Below, one piece after another: positions 26,333 through 34,068 of a stretch of 43,415 bases of DNA. The stretch comes from Bacillota bacterium (GTDB lineage: Bacteria > Bacillota > Negativicutes > DSM-13327), in NCBI GenBank assembly GCA_017889585.1, contig JAGFZX010000027.1, forward strand, positions 1-43,415. Reading direction: 5' to 3'. The notes under the pieces are model-generated. The model saw only the letters and a program-made list of their open reading frames with translations. It was not told where the DNA came from and ran no database searches. The position numbers and the translations under genes were made by a program. Position 1 is the first letter of the stretch; each line of letters starts with the position of its first letter.

Positions 26333-27307
26333 ATGAAAAAAACTAAAATATTGATTGCCATTATTTCTATTCTTATAGCAACGTTAATAGGAGGTGGCTG
26401 CGCAAGCCAGTCCGCATCACAGCAAAAGGCAGCCACTTCTGAACTTAAAGAACTTCGCATGGGTATTGTTCCTTTACCCCATTATGCCCATATGTGGGTA
26501 GCTAAAAAGAAAGGTTTTATTGATGAGGAATTACTAAAGGTTGGCTACAAGGTAAAGTGGCAGCCTTTTAATATAGGCGTTATGGTTAACGAAGCGTTCA
26601 CAGCTGGTCAACTGGATATGGGTATTATGGGGGACTTTCCAGTTTTCATCGGACGCTCCTCAGGCACCAATTATCGTATTGTTTCTAGCGCCTCAGCAGG
26701 GCCACAAACTCTAGCTTTGGTAGCGAAGAAGGATTCAAATATCACAAATATCGCTGACTTGAAAGGCAAAAAAGTTGCTACTACCAAGGCATCTTATGGT
26801 CAAAAACTCTTGGTCATGCTTTTGGAGAAGAATGGCATGTCGATACAGGACATCCAGTTCGTCCATATGTCAATGGATGATCTAACGGTGGCGTTGCTTC
26901 GTGGGGACGTGGATGCTGGGGTAATGTGGGATCCCCTGATTACTCGCATGGAAGAAGCTGGAGAAATTAAGGTTGTTGCTGACGGAACAGGTGTTTATGA
27001 CGCCAACGCTGTATTGATGGCTAGCGGAGATCTAGTTGATAAAAATCCACAGGTTATAGAAGCTATGTTAAAAGCGTTTCAGCGGGGAAATGAGTATCTT
27101 AAACAAAATCCTGACGAAAGTATTAAATTATTAGCGGAAGACATAAAAATACCGCCAGCACAAATGCGCAAGATTATCAATAAGTTTAACTACGATGCTG
27201 CCATCACCGACAAATTCGTCGCTGACATGAAGGATACTGAAGCTTTTATGCGCAAGAACGGTTTGATAAAAAACCCGGTAGATGTCGATGCTCTTATTCG
27301 TAAATAA
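26333..27307 (+). CDS. SsuA/TauA-like substrate-binding lipoprotein
   Basis: 324 residues with lipobox LIGGGC (C23), followed by an NMT1/SsuA-type periplasmic fold: LRMGIVPLPHYAHMWVAKKKGFIDEEL, FTAGQLDMGIMGDFP, NIADLKGKKVATTKASYGQ, LLRGDVDAGVMWDPLITRMEEAG. Binding proteins of this family take sulfonates, nitrate, thiamine precursors or other small anions; the exact substrate is not visible. ATG 26333 follows AAGGAG. The permease and ATPase follow. Confidence 0.85.
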   Translation: MKKTKILIAIISILIATLIGGGCASQSASQQKAATSELKELRMGIVPLPHYAHMWVAKKKGFIDEELLKVGYKVKWQPFNIGVMVNEAFTAGQLDMGIMGDFPVFIGRSSGTNYRIVSSASAGPQTLALVAKKDSNITNIADLKGKKVATTKASYGQKLLVMLLEKNGMSIQDIQFVHMSMDDLTVALLRGDVDAGVMWDPLITRMEEAGEIKVVADGTGVYDANAVLMASGDLVDKNPQVIEAMLKAFQRGNEYLKQNPDESIKLLAEDIKIPPAQMRKIINKFNYDAAITDKFVADMKDTEAFMRKNGLIKNPVDVDALIRK

Positions 27308-27330
27308 GTAGGTGCAGGAAAGCTAAGCAT

Positions 27331-27386
27331 CCTAGTTACTTGCCAGCGCAGTCATCTGTATTAGGCAGCATTGGCGGGTAACTAGG
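27331..27386 (+). promoter_or_regulatory. intercistronic hairpin between binding protein and permease
   Basis: CCTAGTTACTTGCCA (27331-27345) pairs fully with TGGCGGGTAACTAGG (27372-27386), counting two G-U pairs. No T-run follows. Such hairpins protect the 3' end of binding-protein mRNA so it outnumbers the permease. Confidence 0.65.
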
Positions 27387-27416
27387 TTTGTTGAAGTATG
27401 AGGAGGCTATAAAACA

Positions 27417-28226
27417 GTGGAATTAGTGATACATCGAGCCGCTACCTATACCGGTAAATTATTGTCTTGTTGGACAGCCTGGAAGCGAATATTATTGCCC
27501 TGTGCCTTATTACTTATTTGGCAGGGAATTGCTGATAGCGGCTTAGTAAAATCCGTATTACTTCCTTCCCCGATACAGGTTCTTGAGGCCATGGGGATTA
27601 TGGTAAGCAGTGGTGAACTTGTTGACCATCTGGGAGTTAGTATCCTGCGGGTCCTAGAAGGATTTGCGTTAGCCGCTATTTTGGGAGTGGGACTTGGCAT
27701 GGGGCTTGGCATTTTCCCAATTATGTTTGAATTAATGGATGGTACGATTCAATTACTGCGGCCCATTCCTCCCATTGCTTGGCTGCCCATGGCAATTCTA
27801 TGGTTTGGTATTGAGGAAGGCTCCAAGATCTTTATTATTACCCTGGGCGCTTTCTTTCCCATTTTTATTAATGTCTTGGATGGAATCCGACAGACAGACC
27901 ATAAGTTTGTGGAATTATCGAAGGTGCTGGAAGTGCCACAAAGCAAGTTTATTATGAAGGTTGTTATCCCTGGTGCGCTTCCCTTTATTATTTCCGGCCT
28001 TCGCGTTGGGCTGGGGTACGCTTGGATGTGTGTGGTAGCTGCAGAGCTATCTGCTGGAATGAAAGGCATCGGATTCATGTTAACGGATGCCCGGTCTTTA
28101 GCTCAAACCGACAAGGTTTTTGTTGGTATGTTATCTATTGGTATTATTGGTCAGTGCATGGACAGTATGTTGCGGATAATGGAGAAAAAAATTATCAAGT
28201 GGAGGGGAGCTTTTACTGGGGTATGA
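27417..28226 (+). CDS. ABC transporter permease, SsuC/TauC-like
   Basis: 269 residues, about six helices. The EAA loop is ELSKVLEVPQSKFIMKVVIPGALPFIISGLRVGLGYAWMCVVAAEL, typical of the SsuC/TauC branch. GTG 27417 is used, with AGGAGG at 27401-27406. Its stop overlaps the ATPase start, so the pair is coupled. Confidence 0.87.
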   Translation: MELVIHRAATYTGKLLSCWTAWKRILLPCALLLIWQGIADSGLVKSVLLPSPIQVLEAMGIMVSSGELVDHLGVSILRVLEGFALAAILGVGLGMGLGIFPIMFELMDGTIQLLRPIPPIAWLPMAILWFGIEEGSKIFIITLGAFFPIFINVLDGIRQTDHKFVELSKVLEVPQSKFIMKVVIPGALPFIISGLRVGLGYAWMCVVAAELSAGMKGIGFMLTDARSLAQTDKVFVGMLSIGIIGQCMDSMLRIMEKKIIKWRGAFTGV

Positions 28227-28978
28227 TGAAAAAAGAACACTTGGTCGTCGCTAAGCTAAACAAAACCTATCAGACTGATGGGCAGGAAGTATCGGTATTA
28301 GAAGACATTTTTCTTCACGTAGCCCAACATGAATTTCTGAGTATAGTTGGTGCCAGCGGCTGCGGGAAGAGTACCCTGCTCCGTATCATCGGTGGGCTTG
28401 ATACTGAATACGAAGGCATGGTTACTTTAGGAGGGAAAAAAATCCTTGGTGCGGGTCTGGACAGAGGGATTGTTTTTCAGGAACATCGATTGTTACCGTG
28501 GTTGACAGTGCAGGAAAACATGGAGTTTGCTCTGCAAGAGGGGAGCCCTGAGCAAAAGAAAGAACTTATTGCCGAGCACCTGGAGATGGTGGGACTGGTC
28601 GGATTTGAAAAAGCCTATCCCAGCCAATTGTCCGGAGGAATGGCTCAACGGGTTGCGATTGCGCGGGCATTGGTTAATAAACCTGATATTTTACTTCTTG
28701 ATGAACCCTTTGGTGCGTTAGATGCCCTGACGCGATTAAAGATGCAAAAAGAAATGTTAAGCATTTGGGAAAAGGGTAAAACCACCATGATTATGGTAAC
28801 TCATGATATCGAAGAAGCTGTGTTCTTGGGAAGTCGAGTTGTTGTAATGTCAGACCGTCCAGGTACAATTAAAAAGGAATTTGTTGTCGATCTACCGCGT
28901 CCTAGAAATCGTTCCGATGCAGCCTTTCTTCAATTGCGAAAAAAGATATACCAGGAGTTTCGTGAAGATCTGACATAA
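28223..28978 (+). CDS. ABC transporter ATPase, SsuB/TauB-like
   Basis: About 251 residues. Walker A GASGCGKST, Q-loop FQEHRLLPW, signature LSGGM, Walker B ILLLDEPFGALD and H-loop MVTHD are all present. The end VDLPRPRNRSDAAFLQLRKK is typical of SsuB. ATG 28223 overlaps the permease stop; ATG 28226 is the alternative. A longer open frame upstream lies inside the permease and is rejected. A duplicate of its last 30 codons is found at 30137. Confidence 0.9.
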   Translation: MMKKEHLVVAKLNKTYQTDGQEVSVLEDIFLHVAQHEFLSIVGASGCGKSTLLRIIGGLDTEYEGMVTLGGKKILGAGLDRGIVFQEHRLLPWLTVQENMEFALQEGSPEQKKELIAEHLEMVGLVGFEKAYPSQLSGGMAQRVAIARALVNKPDILLLDEPFGALDALTRLKMQKEMLSIWEKGKTTMIMVTHDIEEAVFLGSRVVVMSDRPGTIKKEFVVDLPRPRNRSDAAFLQLRKKIYQEFREDLT

Positions 28979-29016
28979 CATAAGATTTAAGGAAATCGAG
29001 GAAGTGGAGATCCTAA

Positions 29017-29955
29017 ATGGATAAATTGGAACCAAGTATAGAAACAAATTCTGGGTATGTCGTGCCGGCTCTTATATTTACAACTGTAATTTGGGGGATC
29101 AACGTTCCAGTAATGAAGGTTGGCCTAACAGGGATGTCCCCTCTTATGTTTATGACTTTGCGGTTTGTAATCGCAGCGATCACAACCTTTGCTGTTTTGG
29201 GAATAAAAAGACAATTTAGGCGAATGCCAGGCAAAGACATTCTGCGAATAGCATCAATTAGTTTTTGGGGGTTATTCTTTAATCAAGTATTGACTTTATT
29301 TGGCCTGCCGAAAACCACGGCTGGGAATGCTGCACTTGTATTGGCTACTGTTCCAATTTGCGTAGTGCTGATCAATCGCGTTATGAATATTGAAGTGATT
29401 ACACGAAGGGTAGCATTAGGGGTAATGACTTCGTTAGCCGGTGTATTTATTATTGTCTTAAGTGTGGCTAAAGAGTTTAGCTTAGCAGGGCCCCATATTT
29501 TTGGGGCTCTGCTGATCTTGATGGGACAATTTTGTTATGCATACTATACAGTATTTCTAAAGCAATTAGTCTCAGAGTACTCAATATATCAAGTTTCTGC
29601 CATCGTTATGAGTGTATGCTCAGTTTATTGTTGCTTAGTTACATTGCCGGAAATTGTGAGGATTGAATGGGGAAGCATCTCAGCAGTGGCTTGGTACAGC
29701 ATTGCATTTTCCGGTATATTTGCATTATCGTTGGGAAATTTTATATGGTTTTGGGGAGTAAAAAAGATAGGAAGTGCAAAAACTTCGCTTTATAATAACG
29801 TCGTACCGGTAGTTTCCATAGCCTTTGCATGGCTCTTTTTAGACGAAGCCTTAAGTTTTGTGCAAACACTAGGGGCGGCAGTGGTTTTTTGGGGTCTATA
29901 CTTAACTCGAAGTCAACCGCCTCAATTTGTACAGTTGCATAAACAGACGAATTGA
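29017..29955 (+). CDS. EamA/DMT-superfamily transporter
   Basis: 312 residues with ten predicted helices in two EamA repeats (VIWGINVPVMKVGLTGMSPLMFM and QFCYAYYTVFLKQLVSEYSIYQ). Exporter or importer of small metabolites; substrate unknown. GTGGAG precedes ATG 29017, 38 bases after the ATPase, so it is likely the last gene of that operon and may act on the same compound or its product. Confidence 0.85.
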   Translation: MDKLEPSIETNSGYVVPALIFTTVIWGINVPVMKVGLTGMSPLMFMTLRFVIAAITTFAVLGIKRQFRRMPGKDILRIASISFWGLFFNQVLTLFGLPKTTAGNAALVLATVPICVVLINRVMNIEVITRRVALGVMTSLAGVFIIVLSVAKEFSLAGPHIFGALLILMGQFCYAYYTVFLKQLVSEYSIYQVSAIVMSVCSVYCCLVTLPEIVRIEWGSISAVAWYSIAFSGIFALSLGNFIWFWGVKKIGSAKTSLYNNVVPVVSIAFAWLFLDEALSFVQTLGAAVVFWGLYLTRSQPPQFVQLHKQTN

Positions 29956-30081
29956 GCAAATCCACTAAAGAAGTGATTGAGTTACTTCCAGGTTCGATAT
30001 TGATTATCGGGGTGCGGCTACTACGAGTTGAAAAAGCTTATTCCGAGCAGTTGACATGAAGTATGTCGCAACAAATGTTTA

Positions 30082-30136
30082 TTGACAAAGAATATTTTGG
30101 GGTACATTATATGGGTATATGAACATATGGTCATAT
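30082..30136 (+). promoter_or_regulatory. orphan promoter with ArsR/SmtB-like operator
   Basis: TTGACA (30082-30087), 17-base spacer, CATTAT (30105-30110), then the palindrome ATATGA-8-TCATAT (30117-30136), the form bound by ArsR/SmtB regulators. No gene start follows; the next base begins the ssuB tail, so the gene it served was deleted. Confidence 0.65.
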
Positions 30137-30229
30137 GTCAATCTTCCTAGACCCAGGAAACGTTCTGATGCAGATTTTCTGCAGCTGCGAAAGGAAATTT
30201 TTAGGGAGTTTCATGAAGATTTGATATAA
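30137..30229 (+). pseudogene. 3' tail of a second ssuB-like gene
   Basis: Encodes VNLPRPRKRSDADFLQLRK and EIFREFHEDLI-stop, matching the last 30 codons of the ATPase gene at 28223 with scattered changes. It starts exactly at the operator edge. A further open tail at 30255-30341 (DARRGKALQDFVGGSICFY, ending KVKLIKV-stop) is the end of an unknown gene. With the promoter before and the terminator after, this is the scar of a deleted operon. Confidence 0.75.
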
Positions 30230-30345
30230 CTTGGTATAGATATCGATCAAGAGCGATGCTAGGCGTGGCAAGGCGCTTCAGGATTTTGTCGGTGGCAGTA
30301 TTTGTTTCTATGATACTAAGGTAAAATTGATAAAAGTGTAAGCAG

Positions 30346-30376
30346 AAAGAGGCGGGATTCCGCCTCTTTTCTGTTT
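30346..30376 (+). terminator. terminator of the deleted operon
   Basis: AAAGAGGCGG, loop GATT, CCGCCTCTTTTCTGTTT. Confidence 0.9.
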
Positions 30377-30443
30377 ACCGAGAAGTCACTTTTGTTTCAT
30401 AGCGATATTCACTAAGTCTCAATAGTATGTATTTAGCTTTAAT

Positions 30444-30509
30444 GCATTCTATGTTAACACAATATTAACATAGAATGCGTTGACTGAAAAAACAATCTTA
30501 GGATATGAT
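30444..30509 (+). promoter_or_regulatory. 14-bp inverted repeat plus promoter of CoA-disulfide reductase gene
   Basis: GCATTCTATGTTAA (30444-30457), 7 bases, and its exact reverse complement (30465-30478) stop one base before -35 TTGACT (30480-30485); TATGAT (30504-30509) follows after 18 bases. The dyad is placed for an activator or repressor. It is not the Rex spacing (TTAA-7-TTAA rather than -4-). Confidence 0.65.
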
Positions 30510-30573
30510 AAAAATACATTTTAAATAAATTGCCGCCAGTAGATAATCCTGGGGGTTTGATGAGGTAGATTAT

Positions 30574-32226
30574 ATGAAAATTATTATCATTGGAGGTGTA
30601 GCTGCTGGCACATCGGCAGCAGCCAAAGCAAGAAGAAATGATGAAAATGCAGACATCAAATTATTTGATGCAGACAGTGATATATCTTATTCGGGATGTG
30701 GCTTGCCCTACTATATTGGAACCAAGATTGCAGGCAGGGAACAATTAGTTCCTAGGGATGCCGCATTCTTCAAGCAGAAATATAATGTAGATGTATACAC
30801 CCGGCATCAAGTTTTAGAAATTCAGCCACAAAGTAAACTGATTATCGTTCAAAATTTGGCTACGCGCGAAATCTTTCAGCAGCAGTATGATAAGCTGGTT
30901 ATTGCCACTGGTGCAAAGCCCGTTGTGCCTGCTATTGATGGCATAGATAAAGCTAATGTATTTTATTTGCGGAATGTAAATAGTGCCGACCGCATCTGTG
31001 AGCACGTGCTAACAACCAAGCCGAAATCGGCTGTTATTATCGGATCTGGATTTATTGGTCTTGAAATGGCGGAGAACCTAACAACTAGGGAAATTGCTGT
31101 TAGTGTTGTGGAAATGGCGCAGCAGGTTATGCCAGCTTTAGATCATGATATTGGGGTATATGTGGCGGATCATTTGGCGGAGAAAGATGTACAGGTCATT
31201 GTTAAGGATTCGGTGATTCGCCTCGAAGGAAGCCCTTTAATCACCAAAGTGATATTAAGCAGTGGTAAAGAAATCGACGCGGATTTTGTGATCATGGCTG
31301 TTGGTGTAAAGCCTAATGTAGAACTAGCCCAACAAGCAGGTATTGAACTTGGGTCAACAGGAGCCATCAAAGTGAATAGTAAAATGCAAACCAATATAGA
31401 AGATATATTTGCCTGTGGCGACTGTGCGGAAAGCTATTCTTTGCTTACCCAAAAACCTTTGTATCGTCCGCTGGGTTCTACGGCCAACAAAATGGGCCGC
31501 ATTGCTGGCGACCAAATCACCGGTGGTGATTTAGAATTCCGGGGAATTTTGGGTACAGGTATAGTTAAAGTCTTTGATATGACAGTGGGGCAGACTGGTC
31601 TTACGGAAAGAGAAGCAAAAAAAGAGGGCTATGAGGTTGTTGTCTGTCATAATATCAAGCCAGATAAACCTGAATATTATGGCGGTCATGAAATGGTCAT
31701 TAAGGCAGTTGCCGATAAAAACACAGATAGGGTTTTAGGTGTGCAGATTGTCGGAAAATCCGGTGTCGATAAACGAATCGATGTCTTTGTGACTGCTATA
31801 ACATTTGGTGCAAAAACCGAAGATTTGTTTCATCTGGACTTTGCCTATGCACCGCCATTCTCCACAACCAAAGATCCTGTCATGTATACGGGGATGATTC
31901 TAGATAATGCCATCAGGCGTGGTAGAAGTCTGATTACGCCAACTGAGTTACAGGAAAAAATAAAAAATAGTGAAGAAATCCAGATTATCGATGCCAGGGT
32001 GGCCAAGCAATATACCGCAGCTCATGTTGAGGGAGCAGTCAATATTCCACATGAGCAAATCCGCGCAAAGATTGATTCTCTTGATAAAGAAACTGTTGCT
32101 ATTACTTACTGTAATAAAGGGGTCACCGGGAATGCCGCCCAGAATATTCTCATTAACCATGGATTCAAGAAAGTATACAACTTATCGGGCGGTTATAAGA
32201 ACTATAGCAAGAGTGATAAAAAATAG
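30574..32226 (+). CDS. CoA-disulfide reductase with C-terminal rhodanese domain
   Basis: 550 residues. FAD site IIIGGVAAGTSAAAKARR; the redox Cys is C42 in YSGCGLPYYIG, single as in CoA-disulfide reductases; second dinucleotide site SAVIIGSGFIGLEMAENL; FACGDCAESYSLLT. Residues 455-550 form a rhodanese domain with catalytic C513 (TYCNKGVTGN). Known fusions reduce CoA-disulfide, CoA-persulfides or polysulfide with NAD(P)H. In an arsenic island it could restore oxidised thiols. It has its own promoter with a long dyad. Confidence 0.88.
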   Translation: MKIIIIGGVAAGTSAAAKARRNDENADIKLFDADSDISYSGCGLPYYIGTKIAGREQLVPRDAAFFKQKYNVDVYTRHQVLEIQPQSKLIIVQNLATREIFQQQYDKLVIATGAKPVVPAIDGIDKANVFYLRNVNSADRICEHVLTTKPKSAVIIGSGFIGLEMAENLTTREIAVSVVEMAQQVMPALDHDIGVYVADHLAEKDVQVIVKDSVIRLEGSPLITKVILSSGKEIDADFVIMAVGVKPNVELAQQAGIELGSTGAIKVNSKMQTNIEDIFACGDCAESYSLLTQKPLYRPLGSTANKMGRIAGDQITGGDLEFRGILGTGIVKVFDMTVGQTGLTEREAKKEGYEVVVCHNIKPDKPEYYGGHEMVIKAVADKNTDRVLGVQIVGKSGVDKRIDVFVTAITFGAKTEDLFHLDFAYAPPFSTTKDPVMYTGMILDNAIRRGRSLITPTELQEKIKNSEEIQIIDARVAKQYTAAHVEGAVNIPHEQIRAKIDSLDKETVAITYCNKGVTGNAAQNILINHGFKKVYNLSGGYKNYSKSDKK

Positions 32227-32311
32227 AGGAATTCTATCCCCAAAAAATGAATAAATGCCTATATGAATAGCATCGTAACAGCAAGGTTAAATAAAGCGGG
32301 GTGAATATTTA

Positions 32312-33400
32312 GTGGGCATTTATCGCTTCAAAACAGGAGAAGAGACTGTTGAATTATCCCTTAGACCCGATGTGAAAAAAATTTATATGGAGCCGACTAC
32401 GAGCTGCAATTACTCTTGCATTACATGTATCCGGCATTCTTGGGGTGATGAGATTGGTCATATGCCCTGGTCGGTATTTGAAAAGCTGATAAAAGATATG
32501 GAGGAATTGCCAGATCTAAAGGCTGTTCATTTTGGCGGCTTTGGCGAACCTTTGTCCCATCCGAGAATTATCGAGATGATCACTGCGTGTAAAAAAATGG
32601 GATATAGCACAGAAATGATTACTAACGGATCTTTATTGACCGCTGAAGTTGCAGTCCAGTTGATTGACATTGGCTTGGAATGGATCTATATATCCTTAGA
32701 TGGGCCAGATGAAGATTGTTTTAGCCATATCAGGCCAGGGGCTAGTTTTGAGGATGTAACACGTAACATTCGGATGTTGCAGACTTTAAAAAAGAATATG
32801 AATAAACAAGCTCCTCAGTTAGGTATCGAGTTTGTTGCAACAAAAACAAATTTTAGTAAATTGGCGATGATGAGAGGCATAGTGGATGACTTAGGCGCAA
32901 ATCGTTTCATCATATCAAATGTCTTACCCTATCATGAGAGTATGAAAGATGAAATAATATACAATGGGGATGCTAACCTTGAAGGTTTTGGCTGGGAATC
33001 ACCACTCCTTTCTATTAAGGCTGCTCCAAATTTTCAACTTCGGACACAACGTACATGCAAGTTTGTCGAAGATAAGGCTTTGGTCATTACATATCAAGGG
33101 GATGTCAGTCCATGTTATGCGTTTATGCATACCTATCATTGTTATATTTTTGGTCGTGAAAAAGCTATGCTAGCCCATAGCTTTGGCAATGTAGCCAATA
33201 AGTCATTACAGGAAATTTGGAGTGATCCCAAATATGCAGTTTTTCGCTGGTCGGCTAGAAATGCACAATATCCGTCTTGTATTGATTGTCGACAAGCCGA
33301 TGGTTGTATCATGTCCCAAACCAACGAAGCCGATTGTTGGGGTAATAAGCCCTCCTGCGGTGATTGTTTATGGGCAAGGAATATTGTAGTCTGCCCCTAA
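32312..33400 (+). CDS. radical SAM/SPASM protein, tungsten-oxidoreductase maturase-like
   Basis: 362 residues. C32-x3-C36-x2-C39 (CNYSCITC) binds the SAM cluster; GGFGEPLSHP is the SAM-binding GGE-like motif. The C-terminal SPASM cysteines (CKF, SPCYAF, CIDCRQADGC, DCWGNKPSCGDCLWARN) hold auxiliary clusters. The pattern resembles maturases that accompany tungsten aldehyde oxidoreductases, but no such enzyme is in the window. Start GTG 32312 with GGGGTG upstream. It lies between CoA-disulfide reductase and arsD with its own gap each side. Confidence 0.75.
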   Translation: MGIYRFKTGEETVELSLRPDVKKIYMEPTTSCNYSCITCIRHSWGDEIGHMPWSVFEKLIKDMEELPDLKAVHFGGFGEPLSHPRIIEMITACKKMGYSTEMITNGSLLTAEVAVQLIDIGLEWIYISLDGPDEDCFSHIRPGASFEDVTRNIRMLQTLKKNMNKQAPQLGIEFVATKTNFSKLAMMRGIVDDLGANRFIISNVLPYHESMKDEIIYNGDANLEGFGWESPLLSIKAAPNFQLRTQRTCKFVEDKALVITYQGDVSPCYAFMHTYHCYIFGREKAMLAHSFGNVANKSLQEIWSDPKYAVFRWSARNAQYPSCIDCRQADGCIMSQTNEADCWGNKPSCGDCLWARNIVVCP

Positions 33401-33613
33401 ATGTCTTACTATTGACGATATAAGAAAAAGGTTATATGATTAAAATTGAATATAGTAATATTTTATTTATCAGTAAGTAAAGTAACAAAAATTATTAGCG
33501 GAATCATAATGGGTATATTATTGTAGTAACAGAGACATAGTAAGTGAGTGTTCCTCAATAGTAAACGAAGTTAGTCGAATTGGAATATATTTGGCAATTT
33601 ATGCATGCGTATA

Positions 33614-33642
33614 TTCACATATAAATATATATATCATAATAT
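33614..33642 (+). promoter_or_regulatory. probable arsDA promoter
   Basis: TTCACA (33614-33619), 17 bases, TAATAT (33637-33642) in a very AT-rich stretch with alternating ATAT runs that could hold an ArsR site. Confidence 0.35.
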
Positions 33643-33672
33643 ATAGTACATTAATGTAAAGGGGAAATGAAA

Positions 33673-34047
33673 ATGAGTAAAATTGAAATTTTTGATCCAG
33701 CGATGTGTTGTGCAACTGGACTTTGTGGAGTTAGTGTTGATCAGGAACTTTTAAGGGTGGCGACTATGATCAATACTCTTACTAAAAAGGGCGCTACAGT
33801 CATTCGATATGGTCTGTCTAGTGAGCCTCAAGCTTTCGTTGATAATAAGAAGGTCAATGAGTATTTGATGAAAGAAGATGTGGAAGTTTTACCGATCACA
33901 ATCGTCGATGGGGAAGTCGTCAAGACCAAGGGATATCCTACCGATGAGGAATTTGCCAAATGGGCAGGTTTGTCCGAAGAAGAAATAGTCACAGTGCCTT
34001 CACCTAAAAAAGGTGGATGTTGCTGTGGCAGTGACGGATGTTGCTAA
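33673..34047 (+). CDS. arsD: ArsD arsenic metallochaperone
   Basis: 124 residues. C12, C13 and C18 (DPAMCCATGLCG) are the essential As(III)-binding cysteines that pass arsenite to ArsA. The C-terminal GGCCCGSDGCC adds two more vicinal pairs. ATG 33673 has AAGGGGA seven bases upstream; ATG 33667 is too close. Followed by arsA after 21 bases. Confidence 0.95.
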   Translation: MSKIEIFDPAMCCATGLCGVSVDQELLRVATMINTLTKKGATVIRYGLSSEPQAFVDNKKVNEYLMKEDVEVLPITIVDGEVVKTKGYPTDEEFAKWAGLSEEEIVTVPSPKKGGCCCGSDGCC

Positions 34048-34068
34048 GTAGAAAATTGGAGGACCTAC

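Noticed and set aside
28022..28222. Upstream extension of the ATPase gene by 67 codons
   Set aside because: It overlaps the permease gene in another frame and encodes nothing like an ABC ATPase.
29975..30030. tRNA-like string AGGTTCGATATTG
   Set aside because: No cloverleaf can be drawn around it; no acceptor stem or CCA-proximal pairing.
32312..33400. Radical SAM enzyme as ArsL of arsinothricin synthesis
   Set aside because: The C-terminal SPASM cysteines and its overall pattern fit maturases better; nothing specific supports ArsL.
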